From NCBI GenBank assembly GCA_037440125.1, contig JBBIUU010000070.1, forward strand, positions 1 through 14,581: a stretch of DNA of 14,581 nucleotides, given 5' to 3'. A model generated the notes under the pieces. That model made no database searches, was not told the origin of the DNA, and worked only from the letters and a program-made list of their open reading frames with translations. This stretch comes from JAKAJA01 sp037440125. Its GTDB lineage: Bacteria; Acidobacteriota; UBA4820; DSQY01. Every line of letters starts with the position of its first letter. Positions within the stretch are counted from its first letter, which is position 1. This document shows positions 1 to 7,200 of the stretch, piece by piece. A program made the position numbers and the translations under genes.

Positions 1-209
1 ACTCCAGGCGCGGCGATGAGCTTGGCCCAGCGGCTGGCCGCCTCAGGCGAACCCACGCTCGCGGCGCGCTCTACGGCGGGCCCGCACGATGCGCGCCCGG
101 CCACGGGGGCTCCGGGCTCCCGCCCCTGGACCGCCGCGGTGGCGGAGAGGAGCAGTACCGCTGCCAGGGTGCACCAGGTACGCCAAGTCCCGATCCCTTC
201 AAACTTCAT
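1..209 (-). CDS. Partial CDS: N-terminus of a secreted protein (signal peptide), truncated by window edge
   Basis: An open minus-strand frame starts with ATG at 207-209 and runs 69 codons without a stop to the window edge, so the 3' part is missing. A clear ribosome site, GGGAGG (215-220 on the minus strand), sits 5 nt before the ATG and supports this start. The translation begins MKFEGIGTWRTW, then a hydrophobic stretch CTLAAVLLLSATAA at about residues 13-26. This is a typical Sec signal peptide, with possible cleavage near ATAA/VQG. The rest (about residues 30-69) is Ala/Gly/Pro/Arg-rich and matches no family I recognise. The gene follows purB on the same strand, but a strong terminator lies between them, so it probably has its own promoter in 210-272, where I see no clear -35/-10 pair. 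Function unknown; a periplasmic or exported protein is the inference. Confidence 0.6.
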   Translation of the reverse strand, partial: MKFEGIGTWRTWCTLAAVLLLSATAAVQGREPGAPVAGRASCGPAVERAASVGSPEAASRWAKLIAAPG

Positions 210-272
210 CACGGCCTCCCAGATCGTGTGAATCGCCCCCGCAGGACCCCTCCCAGGGAGGCGGCTATCCCT

Positions 273-308
273 AAAAACAGACCCGGGGGGAAATGATTCC
301 CCCCCGGG
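273..308 (-). terminator. Intrinsic terminator after purB
   Basis: Read on the minus strand, a GC-rich stem (CCCGGGGGGAA at 282-292 against TTCCCCCCCGGG at 297-308, one extra C bulged) with a 4-nt loop is followed at once by a run of five T (complement of 273-277). This is the standard rho-independent form and lies about 85 nt past the purB stop, so it most likely ends the long leftward transcript. Confidence 0.85.
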
Positions 309-326
309 ATGGCTAGGATGATACGG

Positions 327-345
327 TGCATCGCGCCGCGATGCA
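327..345. repeat. Perfect 19-nt palindrome between purB and its terminator
   Basis: TGCATCGCG and CGCGATGCA flank a single central C. As RNA it can fold into an 8-bp stem with a 3-nt loop. No T-run follows on the minus strand, so it is not an obvious terminator. It could be a 3'-end stabilising stem of the purB transcript or a protein-binding palindrome. Confidence 0.5.
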
Positions 346-393
346 AGGACTTAGGTCGCTTTTGTGAGCCTCATCACATGGCGAGTCTCCGCC

Positions 394-1686
394 TCAGCCG
401 AACACCCTCGCGAAGATCGCGTCCACGTGGCTCAGGAAGAGTTTCGGGTCGAAGAACTTCGCGAGCTCCTCCCTCGGGATCTTTGCGGCCACCTCGGGGG
501 TGGCGGCGAGGAGGTCGAGGAAGTCGCCCTCCCCGGCCCAGCAGCGCATGGCCGCGGCCTGCACGAGGGCGTAGGCGTCTTCGCGGCTCATGCCGGCACG
601 GGTGAGGGCGAGGAGGCTCTGCTGGCTGTAGATGAGCCCGCGGGTCTTGTTCAGGTTCGCGGCCATGGCCTCGGGGTAGACGAGTAGGCCGTCGAGGACG
701 CCGCCGAGGCGGTTGAGCATGTAGTCCAGCAGCGTGGTGGCGTCGGGCAGGATGACGCGCTCCACCGAAGAGTGCGAGATGTCCCGCTCGTGCCAGAGCG
801 CCACGTCCTCGAGCGCGGGCACGGCGTAGCCCCTCAGGAGTCGCGCCAGGCCCGTCATGTTCTCGCAGGAGACGGGGTTGCGCTTGTGGGGCATGGCTGA
901 GGACCCTTTCTGGCCCTTGCTGAAGGGCTCTTCAACCTCGCGAACCTCGGTCTTCTGGAGGTGCCGGATCTCGGTCGCGATCTTCTCGAGCGTGGCGCCC
1001 GTGATGGCGAGGGCGCAGAGGACCTCGGCGTGGCGGTCCCGCTGGATGACCTGCGTGGAGACGGGGTCGGGCGTCAGGCCGAGCTTGCCGCAGACGCGCT
1101 CCTCGAGCTCGGGCGGGAGGTGGGCGAAGGTGCCCACGGCGCCGCTGAGCTTGCCCACGGCGATGGCCTCGCGTGCCGACTTGAGCCGGGCGCGGTCGCG
1201 CTTCATCTCCTCGTACCAGAGGGCGAACTTGAGCCCGAAGGTGGTGGGCTCACCGTGGATGCCGTGGGTGCGGCCGATGCAGACCTGGTCCTTGTAGGCG
1301 TGGGCCTGCTTCTTGAGGATGGCGAGGAAGCGCTCCACGTCCGCGAGGATGAGGTCCAGGGCGTCGCGCGTCATGAGCGCGAGGGAGGTGTCCACCACGT
1401 CGGAGCTCGTGAGGCCGTAGTGGAAGTAGCGGCTGAGCTCGCCGATGGACTCGCCCACGGAGGTCGTGAAGGCGATGACGTCGTGCTTGACGGTCTCCTC
1501 GATGGCCTCGATGCGCGCCACGTCGAAGCGCGCCCTCGACGCGATCTCGGCGGCCTCCTTCGCGGGCACGAGCCCCATCTCGGCCTGCGCCTCCAGCGCG
1601 GCGAGCTCCACCTTCAGCCACGTCGCGTAGCGGTTTCCGTCCGACCAGTGGGCCGCCATCTGCGGCCGCGTGTATCTGGTGATCAT
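394..1686 (-). CDS. purB: Adenylosuccinate lyase
   Basis: A 430-residue member of the fumarase/aspartase superfamily. It catalyses two purine steps: SAICAR to AICAR plus fumarate, and adenylosuccinate to AMP plus fumarate, in the cytoplasm as a homotetramer. The N-terminus MITRYTRPQM and the overall sequence follow the B. subtilis-type PurB closely. Key residues are visible: His68 in KHDV, His141 in RTHGIHGEPTTF, and the superfamily signature GSSAMPHKRNP at 261-271 with the catalytic serine at 262-263. LTSSDVVDT (about 92-100) and WHERDISHSS are also typical. Length is normal. The ATG start has GAGGGGTGAGG just upstream. It is the last gene of the leftward run, 99 nt below the MBL hydrolase gene, ends in TGA, and is followed by a palindrome and a strong terminator. 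A possible internal promoter lies at 1710-1738. Confidence 0.97.
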   Translation of the reverse strand: MITRYTRPQMAAHWSDGNRYATWLKVELAALEAQAEMGLVPAKEAAEIASRARFDVARIEAIEETVKHDVIAFTTSVGESIGELSRYFHYGLTSSDVVDTSLALMTRDALDLILADVERFLAILKKQAHAYKDQVCIGRTHGIHGEPTTFGLKFALWYEEMKRDRARLKSAREAIAVGKLSGAVGTFAHLPPELEERVCGKLGLTPDPVSTQVIQRDRHAEVLCALAITGATLEKIATEIRHLQKTEVREVEEPFSKGQKGSSAMPHKRNPVSCENMTGLARLLRGYAVPALEDVALWHERDISHSSVERVILPDATTLLDYMLNRLGGVLDGLLVYPEAMAANLNKTRGLIYSQQSLLALTRAGMSREDAYALVQAAAMRCWAGEGDFLDLLAATPEVAAKIPREELAKFFDPKLFLSHVDAIFARVFG

Positions 1687-1709
1687 CGCCTCACCCCTCG
1701 TTTGGCCCC

Positions 1710-1738
1710 ATTGTATTTCTTTGTCTTCCCGCTTGCAT
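1710..1738 (-). promoter_or_regulatory. purB: Possible internal promoter for purB
   Basis: On the minus strand a TACAAT -10 (1710-1715) lies 17 nt from a weak -35, ATGCAA (1733-1738). The spacer is A-rich compared with the GC-rich surroundings. A transcript would start near 1703, leaving a short leader with the purB ribosome site. The -35 matches only half the consensus, so this is tentative. Confidence 0.35.
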
Positions 1739-1761
1739 TCCTAAGTCCTGGGCCTGATCTT

Positions 1762-1785
1762 CCCCAGCTCACCAGCTCACCAGCT
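1762..1785 (-). repeat. Octamer tract directly after the MBL gene stop codon
   Basis: Read on the minus strand, three octamers (AGCTGGTG, AGCTGGTG, AGCTGGGG) follow the TAG stop (1786-1788) with no gap. The same word family also follows the pgk stop at 11178. No partner inverted tract is visible in this 99-nt spacer. Confidence 0.85.
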
Positions 1786-2556
1786 CTATCCCTCCCAAGG
1801 CGCCGCCGGCTCCAGGTGCCGCGTGACCTCGACGCGCACGGGCTTGCCCTCGAGCGCCTCCCGAGCCGCTAGGACGGCGAGCTCGGGGAGGTTGTTCTCG
1901 CGCGAGAGGTGCATGAGGTACAACGCCTGCGTCTCGCCGTTCACCGCGTCGCCCACGAGGCGCCCGGCCTGCTCGTTGGACAGGTGGCCGAGGCTCCCGC
2001 GGACGCGCATCTTAATGTGGAGCGGGTAGGACCCGTTCATGAGCCGGTCCACGTCGTGGTTGAATTCCAGGAGGAGGCAGTGGGCGCCTCGGAGGCGCTC
2101 GCGCACGAGGGCCGTGGGCTGTCCCAGGTCGGTGGCCTGCACCGCCCTCACGCCGCCCGCCTCGACGATGTAGCCGTAACAGCACGCCGCGTCGTGGGGG
2201 ACCACGAAGGGCGTCAGGGCGATGGGGCCCACGCGGACCTCGCGCCCCGCCTCAATCGGCTCCCGGTGCCACACCTCCACCCGGCGGAGCACGTCCGAGT
2301 CGTGGCATTCTCTCGCGGCGAAGACGGGGATGCGCCGCTTGCGGAGGAAGACGTCGAGCCCCTGGATGTGGTCCGTGTGCTCGTGCGTGATGAAGATGCC
2401 CGAGAGCTTGTCCGGGTCCACGCCCGCGCGCCGCAGGAGCGCCGTGAGCGCTCGGGAGCGAAGACCGCAGTCCACGAGGAGGTGCGTGTCGCCCGAGCTG
2501 TAGAGCGTCGCGTTCCCCGAGGATCCCGACGAGAGCACCTGGACCTTGAGGCTCAT
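1786..2556 (-). CDS. Metallo-beta-lactamase fold hydrolase, YycJ/WalJ-like
   Basis: A 256-residue metal-dependent hydrolase of the MBL superfamily. The N-terminus KVQVLSSGSSGNATL and the metal motif THEHTDH (about residues 57-63) are diagnostic. Further conserved pieces are the His in VVPHDA, the Asp in ATDLGQ, and the late HLSNEQAG and HLSRENN motifs, which are characteristic of the YycJ/WalJ group of small cytoplasmic MBL proteins. In Firmicutes that group sits with the WalRK system and nuclease activity has been reported. Here it lies between dut and purB with no two-component system, so the physiological role cannot be read from context. I chose the ATG at 2554-2556. The frame could open two codons earlier at a TTG, but that would place the GGGGG ribosome-site candidate almost on the start codon. 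It ends in TAG, and an octamer repeat tract begins immediately after. Confidence 0.88.
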   Translation of the reverse strand: MSLKVQVLSSGSSGNATLYSSGDTHLLVDCGLRSRALTALLRRAGVDPDKLSGIFITHEHTDHIQGLDVFLRKRRIPVFAARECHDSDVLRRVEVWHREPIEAGREVRVGPIALTPFVVPHDAACCYGYIVEAGGVRAVQATDLGQPTALVRERLRGAHCLLLEFNHDVDRLMNGSYPLHIKMRVRGSLGHLSNEQAGRLVGDAVNGETQALYLMHLSRENNLPELAVLAAREALEGKPVRVEVTRHLEPAAPWEG

Positions 2557-2583
2557 GGGCAAGCCCCCGAAGAAGCCCTTTGA

Positions 2584-2618
2584 GGAATGGTGAATGGTGA
2601 ATGGTGAATGGTGAATAG
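2584..2618 (+). repeat. Five-heptamer tract (TGAATGG), inner arm of a spacer hairpin
   Basis: On the plus strand: GGAATGG, three perfect TGAATGG copies, then TGAATAG, five 7-nt units in all. It lies 27 nt before the MBL gene start, and as read in the minus-strand transcript it is the complement (ATTCACC type). It is an inverted partner of the tract at 2673-2708, which follows the dut stop. AAAAA at 2619-2623 extends the pairing. Confidence 0.9.
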
Positions 2619-2672
2619 AAAAACCAGCAAGAAGTGCGAGCGGCGTGGACGGACGCTAGGTGGCTTATTTTT

Positions 2673-2707
2673 CACATTCAACAATTCACATTTCACATTC
2701 AACATTC
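2673..2707 (-). repeat. Five-heptamer tract directly after the dut stop codon
   Basis: On the minus strand GAATGTT, GAATGTG, AAATGTG, AATTGTT, GAATGTG follow the TAG stop (2708-2710) with no gap. Shifted by one base, the units align with those at 2584-2618 in inverted orientation, 24 of 35 positions matching by my count. The two arms are separated by about 55 nt of non-repetitive sequence. Confidence 0.85.
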
Positions 2708-3148
2708 CTACTGCCCCGTATGTCCGAACCCACCGGCGCCTCGCGCCGTTTCCGTGACCTCGTGCACCTCCGCGGGCTCCGCCGCCGTGACGGGCGCCAC
2801 GACCATCTGCGCGATGCGCGCGCCGCGCTCCACGGTGTAGGGCTCGCGCCCCAGGTTGCACAGGATGACGCACACCTCGCCGCGGTAGTCGCTGTCCACC
2901 GTCCCGGGCGAGTTGAGGAGGCTCAACCCGTGTTTGATGGCGAGGCCGGAACGGGGCCTCACCTGCCCTTCGTACCCCTCGGGGATCTCCCACACGAACC
3001 CGGTAGGGACGAGCGCCCGCTCGCCCGGCGCCAGGGTCAGCGGCTCCCGAACGGCGGCGCAGAGGTCTAGCCCCGCCGAGCCCGCCGTCGCCCGCGCGGG
3101 CAGCGGCAGGCCCTCGCCGTGAGAGAGGCGCCTGAGGCCCACCCTCAT
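2708..3148 (-). CDS. dut: dUTP pyrophosphatase (dUTPase)
   Basis: A 146-residue trimeric dUTPase that hydrolyses dUTP to dUMP and pyrophosphate, keeping uracil out of DNA and supplying dUMP for thymidylate synthesis. All five family motifs are present in order: AGSAGLDLCA (about 22-31), PRSGLA (65-70), GTVDSDYRGEV (82-92) with the catalytic Asp/Tyr region, RIAQMVV (111-117), and the C-terminal lid RGAGGFGHTG (136-145). The usual lid reads GFGSTG, so His replaces Ser here. Length is normal. The start ATG (3146-3148) overlaps the stop of the M16 peptidase gene as ATGA, which indicates translational coupling. The frame remains open upstream inside the M16 gene, but that part is a shadow. It ends in TAG followed at once by a heptamer tract. 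Confidence 0.96.
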   Translation of the reverse strand: MRVGLRRLSHGEGLPLPARATAGSAGLDLCAAVREPLTLAPGERALVPTGFVWEIPEGYEGQVRPRSGLAIKHGLSLLNSPGTVDSDYRGEVCVILCNLGREPYTVERGARIAQMVVAPVTAAEPAEVHEVTETARGAGGFGHTGQ

Positions 3149-4428
3149 CGCGCCCGCCCCCCGAGGACGCCGAGGTCGAGGTGCTTGAGCGCGGAGGGGT
3201 GCCCCATGACCGAGACGAGCGCCTTCTTCGGCTGGAAGAGCTCGCGCGCCTGCTTCACGAGGGCCGAGGCGGTCACCTTGGCGATGCCGTCGAGGGACTC
3301 CTTCACGGACCGCTGCTGGCCGAAGTAGAGCTCGTTGCGCGCCAGTCGGCCCATGCGCGAGGAGGCCGACTCCATAGAGAGGATGACGCCCCCCAGGAGG
3401 TTGTCCTTGGCGATCTCGAGTTCGTCCTTCCCGACGCCGTGCTTCGCCACGTCGCTCAGGACCACGAGGGTCTCCCGGAGCGTCTTCGGCGCGGCCGCGT
3501 GGCTCGAGGCCGCCTGGACGCCGAAGATCCCGCCGTCGCTGTAGCCCGAGTGCTCCGCCGAGATGGAGTAGACCAGACCCCGCTTCTCGCGGATCTCCGT
3601 GAAGAGCCGGCTCGACATGGTGCCGCCGAGGAGGTTGGCGAGGACGAGGAGGACGAACCGGTGGGGCCCCGCGGCGCTCTCCGCCGGGAACGCCACGATG
3701 ATCTGCGCCTGCTCGAGGTGATCCTTCTCGAAGAGCGCCACGCCGGCCTTGAAGCGCGGCGCGCGCTCGGCCTGGGGAGCGCCCCGCTTCAGGGTGCCAA
3801 GGGTGGGCGTGACCTGCTCGAGCACCTCGTGCAGCGTGATGTCCCCCGTGGCGGTGACGACGAGGTTCTCGGGGCGCATCATGGACCGGTAGTGCCGCTC
3901 CACCTGGTCCCTCGTCACGCGGCTTACGGTCTGCTCGTTGCCCTGGATGGGGCGACCGAGGGGGTGGCCGGGGTACGCCCTGGCGAGGAAGAGGTCGCCC
4001 ACGAGGTCCGACGGCGAGTCGTTCACCATCTTGATCTCTTCGAGGATCACGCCCCGCTCGCGCTCGAGCTCCTCGGGCGGGAAGGTGGGCCGCGCGAGCA
4101 TGTCGGAGAGGACCTCGAAAGCCTCGGGGAAGTGGGCCTTCTGGACGCGGAAGTAGAAGCCCATGATCTCCCGGGAGGTGAAAGCGTCGAGGACGCCGCC
4201 CATGCGGTCGAAGGTCCGGTAGATCTCGCTGTAGGTCCGCGTCGGCGTGCCCTTGAACACGAGGTGCTCGATGAAGTGGCTGACGCCGTTCACCTTGGGC
4301 GGCTCCTGCCGGGAGCCCCGCTTGACCCAAACGCCGGCGGTCACCGAGGGGAAGTGCGGCACGCGCTCCACCACGACCGTGAGCCCGTTGGGCAGGACCT
4401 TGCGCTGGACGGTGACGGGAAGGGACAT
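3145..4428 (-). CDS. M16-family zinc metallopeptidase (processing-peptidase-like)
   Basis: A 427-residue M16B-type peptidase, related to the mitochondrial processing peptidase beta subunit and B. subtilis YmxG/MlpA. The inverted zinc motif HFIEH is at residues 51-55, with the third ligand Glu131 in ERGVILEEI, 76 residues after the second His as the family requires. GGVLDAFTSRE (about 78-88) and RGLVYSISAEHSGYSDGG in the C-terminal half are also typical, so the protein has the two-lobed single-subunit form. No signal peptide is seen (it begins MSLPVTVQRKVLPNG), so a cytoplasmic location is likely. The ATG has GGAGG 4 nt upstream. It overlaps dut by 4 nt and lies 168 nt downstream of ade across a spacer filled with heptamer tracts. 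Substrate unknown; M16B genes often neighbour dut and pnp in other bacteria. Confidence 0.93.
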   Translation of the reverse strand: MSLPVTVQRKVLPNGLTVVVERVPHFPSVTAGVWVKRGSRQEPPKVNGVSHFIEHLVFKGTPTRTYSEIYRTFDRMGGVLDAFTSREIMGFYFRVQKAHFPEAFEVLSDMLARPTFPPEELERERGVILEEIKMVNDSPSDLVGDLFLARAYPGHPLGRPIQGNEQTVSRVTRDQVERHYRSMMRPENLVVTATGDITLHEVLEQVTPTLGTLKRGAPQAERAPRFKAGVALFEKDHLEQAQIIVAFPAESAAGPHRFVLLVLANLLGGTMSSRLFTEIREKRGLVYSISAEHSGYSDGGIFGVQAASSHAAAPKTLRETLVVLSDVAKHGVGKDELEIAKDNLLGGVILSMESASSRMGRLARNELYFGQQRSVKESLDGIAKVTASALVKQARELFQPKKALVSVMGHPSALKHLDLGVLGGRAR

Positions 4429-4502
4429 GGGGCCTCCTGAAGACGGCCTAGGATATCACGGTTCCCTCAGGCCGCCAGTCTCGGGCCTTGGAGCTCCGGC
4501 AT

Positions 4503-4537
4503 CAGGAAGCGGAAAGCGGAAGTCGGAAAGCGGAAAG
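4503..4537 (+). repeat. Heptamer tract (CGGAAAG), inner arm of a second spacer hairpin
   Basis: On the plus strand CAGGAAG, CGGAAAG, CGGAAGT, CGGAAAG, CGGAAAG give five 7-nt units. In the minus-strand transcript these read as CTTTCCG units. They are the inverted partner of the CGGARNN units after the ade stop at 4554-4588. A 16-nt loop (4538-4553) containing the palindrome CGGCGCCG separates the arms. Confidence 0.88.
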
Positions 4538-4553
4538 GCCAAGATCGGCGCCG

Positions 4554-4592
4554 TATTCCACACTCCGAATTCCGAACTCCGGATTCCGAATT
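4554..4592 (-). repeat. Heptamer tract following the ade stop codon
   Basis: On the minus strand, four bases after the TAG stop (4597-4599), come AATT and then CGGAATC, CGGAGTT, CGGAATT, CGGAGTG, TGGAATA. CGGA is nearly invariant and the last three positions vary. Together with 4503-4537 the units form an imperfect stem in the same 7-nt register. Confidence 0.88.
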
Positions 4593-4596
4593 GCCC

Positions 4597-6321
4597 CTAC
4601 AGCGTCAGCGGCACGAACTCGAAGCGGTCCACGTCCACGAGGCCCTTGTCGGTGATCTTGAGGGACGGGATGACGGGCAGGGCGATGAACGCGAGGGTCA
4701 TGAAGGGCGCCGGCAGCTTGCACCCGCACGCGTGGGCCGCGGCGTGGAGCGCCTCGAGGTTGTTCGACACTTCCCGGGCGCCCGCCGTGGACATGAGCCC
4801 CGCCACGGGGAGGGGAAGGGCCGCCAGGACCTCGCCGCCGCGCACCACCGCCTGGCCGCCGCCCATCTGCGCCACGACGCGCGCGGCGTGGGCCATCTCC
4901 CCGGGGGAGGTGCCCACGAGGACGCAGTTGTGGCTGTCGTGGCTCACGGTCGAGGCGAAGGCTCCCGCCTGGAGCCCGAAGCCCGAGACGTAACCCAGGC
5001 CCACGTTGCCCGTGCCGCGGTGGCGCTCCACCACGGCGGCGAACTGGAGGGGCGTGCCTGGGCCGGCCGCGGAGGCCTCCCCCACCTCGCTGCGCGTGAC
5101 GAGCTGGGCGGGCTCCACGCCGATGACGCGGACCTTCCCGGAGGCGGGGTAGCGACCGAGCTTCTGCACGAGGTCCTCCGGGAGGTGCACCGACGCGAGG
5201 GTGCCGCCGGCGTCGCGGCGCGCGATGGGCTGCGTCAGCTCCCCGTCGCGGGCCACGAGGACGCCACGGTGGTAGACGCTCTGGACGTCGAACCCGTAGA
5301 GGTCCGAGAGGATCACGAGGTCCGCGAGGTACGAGGGCGCGATGCCGCCCCGGTCCCTGAAGCCGTAGAGGGTGGCCGGGTTGAGCGTCACGAAGCGCAG
5401 GGCGAGGAGGGGGTCGATCCCCGCCTCGACGGCGACGCGGAGCGCGTCGTCCAGGTGGCCCTCGCGCACCAGGTCCTCGGGGTGCCGGTCGTCGCTCGCG
5501 ATGCAGAGGCGGTGGGCGTTGCCGAGGGTCACGTCGGCGGCCAGGTCGCGCAGGTTCTTGGCCGCCGAGCCCTGCCGCATGAGCACCCACATGCCCGAGC
5601 GCAGCTTGTACCGGGCCTCCTCCGCGGTGATGCACTCGTGGTCCGTCAGGATGCCCGCGTTGAGATAGGCCTCCGCATCGGCGCCCGTTAGCCCGGGCGA
5701 GTGGCCGTCCACTGCGAAGCCGCGAGAGCGCGCCGCCTGGACCTTCTGGAGGACGTCGGGCACGCCGAAGATGACGCCCGGAAAGTTCATCATCTCGGAG
5801 AGCGCGGGCACGTCCGGGTAGGCGTCGAGGGCTTTGGCGGTCGCCGCCGCATCGAGGTCGGCGCCCGCCGTCTCCATGTGCGTGGCGGGGACGCACGACG
5901 GCATGGTGAAGAAGAGGTCCACGGGCAGGCCCTCGGCGGCCGCGCGCATGTAGGCCAGGCCCTTCAGGCCCAGGACGTTCACGATCTCGTGCGGGTCGCT
6001 CACCGTCGCGCCCGTGCCGTGGGGGACCACCGCCTCGGCGAAGCCCTCCGGAGTGAGCATGGAGGACTCCACGTGGATGTGGGGGTCGGTGAAGGCCGGC
6101 GCCAGGTAAGCGCCGCGCAGGTCCACGACCTCCTTCGCCTCCTTCACCGCGCCGCCGAGGGAGACCACGCGCCCCTCCGCCACCGCCACGGATGTCTCGA
6201 GGATCTCTCCGGTGAAGGTGCAGACGACCTTGCCGTTCACGAAGAGGAGGTCCGCGGGCTCGAGGCCGCGGGCCACACGGATGCGCCGCTCGAGGGATTC
6301 GATGCTCTCGGAAACCGTCAT
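4597..6321 (-). CDS. ade: Adenine deaminase
   Basis: A 574-residue amidohydrolase that converts adenine to hypoxanthine and ammonia in purine salvage. Family features in order: DPHIHVESSM with metal ligands His81/His83 and Glu85, SDPHEIVNVLG (about 108-118), MPSCVPATHMET, GHSPGLTG (His207), TDHECITAEEA (His228), ASDDRHPEDL (Asp277/278), and the C-terminal HDSHNCVLVG and MGGGQAVV blocks specific to Ade rather than dihydroorotase or urease. Length matches the E. coli and B. subtilis enzymes. I start at ATG 6319-6321, with GGAG 5 nt upstream. The frame extends 27 codons further to 6402, but that part is translated heptamer spacer and has no family similarity. It lies 96 nt below the Nif3-family gene, ends in TAG, and is followed by a heptamer tract. 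With purB and dut it gives this run a nucleotide-metabolism flavour. Confidence 0.97.
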   Translation of the reverse strand: MTVSESIESLERRIRVARGLEPADLLFVNGKVVCTFTGEILETSVAVAEGRVVSLGGAVKEAKEVVDLRGAYLAPAFTDPHIHVESSMLTPEGFAEAVVPHGTGATVSDPHEIVNVLGLKGLAYMRAAAEGLPVDLFFTMPSCVPATHMETAGADLDAAATAKALDAYPDVPALSEMMNFPGVIFGVPDVLQKVQAARSRGFAVDGHSPGLTGADAEAYLNAGILTDHECITAEEARYKLRSGMWVLMRQGSAAKNLRDLAADVTLGNAHRLCIASDDRHPEDLVREGHLDDALRVAVEAGIDPLLALRFVTLNPATLYGFRDRGGIAPSYLADLVILSDLYGFDVQSVYHRGVLVARDGELTQPIARRDAGGTLASVHLPEDLVQKLGRYPASGKVRVIGVEPAQLVTRSEVGEASAAGPGTPLQFAAVVERHRGTGNVGLGYVSGFGLQAGAFASTVSHDSHNCVLVGTSPGEMAHAARVVAQMGGGQAVVRGGEVLAALPLPVAGLMSTAGAREVSNNLEALHAAAHACGCKLPAPFMTLAFIALPVIPSLKITDKGLVDVDRFEFVPLTL

Positions 6322-6341
6322 GGGAACTCCGGAAATGAGGA

Positions 6342-6404
6342 AGCTGTCGGCCATGGTCGTCCAGCTGTCAGCTACTTCAAAACACAAAACACCAGACACC
6401 ATTC
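6342..6404 (-). repeat. Degenerate heptamer-phase tract between the Nif3-family gene and ade
   Basis: Nine consecutive 7-nt units can be set out on the plus strand: AGCTGTC, GGCCATG, GTCGTCC, AGCTGTC, AGCTACT, TCAAAAC, ACAAAAC, ACCAGAC, ACCATTC. AGCTGTC recurs exactly three units apart, and the last four units are clear neighbours of each other. The tract starts 13 nt after the Nif3-family stop (TGA) in the direction of transcription. No clear inverted arm is present. The central units are weak as repeats. Confidence 0.6.
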
Positions 6405-6417
6405 ACTTCTGTCGCCT

Positions 6418-7176
6418 TCACGCCTCGTTCTCCACGTCGATGAAGAGGACTTCCACATCGAGGGCCTGCCGGAGGTGCTCGCCGAGGGCCCGCACGCCGA
6501 TCCGTTCCGTGGCGTAGTGTCCGAGCGCGGCGAAGTGGAACCCCGCCTCCCGCGCCAGGAAGGTGGCCGGCTCGCCGGGCTCGCCCGTGACGTAGGCGTC
6601 GAGGCCCAGGTCGGCGGCCTCCTCGGCCTCCCTCGCCGCGCCGCCCGAGACCACGCCCACGCTCGAGATCCTCGCGGGCCCGCCCGCCACGACGTGCGCG
6701 GCGTGACCGTAGAACGCGCGCAGCCTCTCGAAGAATTCCTCGGCCGCGAGGGGCTCCTCGTAGCGGCCGCGCCACCCGATCTTCTGGCCGTGGTACTCGC
6801 AGAAGGGCTCGAGGTCGGTGAGCCCGAGCCCCCGGGCCGCCACCGCGTTGTTGCCCACGTCCGGGTGCGCGTCGAGGGGCAGGTGGTACGCGAACAGGCT
6901 GCACCGCCCCTCCAGGAGGAGGCGCAGGCGCAAGCCCATGACGCCCGCCACGGGCCGGGGCCAGTCCCCCTTCCAGAGCAGGCCGTGGTGGACGACGACC
7001 GCGTCCGCGCCCGCCGCGAGAGCCTTGCGGAAGACCTCGGCGCACGCCGAGACGGCGGTGGCGACGCGCTTGACCTCCGGCTTGCCCTCCACCTGGAGCC
7101 CGTTCAGAGCCGCGTCGTCGAAGCGCTCGCAGGCGAGGTAGCGGGAGAGGTATCCGTCGAGTTCGTCGAGCTGCAT
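6418..7176 (-). CDS. Nif3-like dinuclear metal-centre protein
   Basis: A 252-residue member of the Nif3/YbgI/YqfO family. Metal-binding motifs are visible: VVVHHGLLW with His63/His64, YHLPLDAHPDVGNN with His98 and Asp102, and the C-terminal ALGHYATERIG with His220 and Glu224. DAYVTGEPGE (about 193-202) is also conserved. This is the short form without the middle insert domain of B. subtilis YqfO. Members form hexameric rings; GTP cyclohydrolase IB-type labels in databases come from a fold relation, and the cellular function is not settled. The ATG has GAGGG 5 nt upstream. It lies only 24 nt after kdsB, so the two are almost certainly cotranscribed. Ends in TGA. Confidence 0.92.
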   Translation of the reverse strand: MQLDELDGYLSRYLACERFDDAALNGLQVEGKPEVKRVATAVSACAEVFRKALAAGADAVVVHHGLLWKGDWPRPVAGVMGLRLRLLLEGRCSLFAYHLPLDAHPDVGNNAVAARGLGLTDLEPFCEYHGQKIGWRGRYEEPLAAEEFFERLRAFYGHAAHVVAGGPARISSVGVVSGGAAREAEEAADLGLDAYVTGEPGEPATFLAREAGFHFAALGHYATERIGVRALGEHLRQALDVEVLFIDVENEA

Positions 7177-7200
7177 GGGACCCTCGTCATGAAGGGAGGT

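Noticed and set aside
2557..2562. TTG start two codons upstream of the MBL gene ATG
   Set aside because: The GGGGG ribosome-site candidate would be only one base away from it.
2584..2618. CRISPR-like array
   Set aside because: Units are 7 nt with no spacers and no cas genes nearby.
3181..4440. 419-codon plus-strand open frame opposite the M16 gene
   Set aside because: Antisense shadow; the M16 frame has complete zinc-binding motifs.
6322..6402. 27-codon N-terminal extension of ade
   Set aside because: It is translated heptamer spacer; the internal ATG has GGAG at the right distance and fits the family length.
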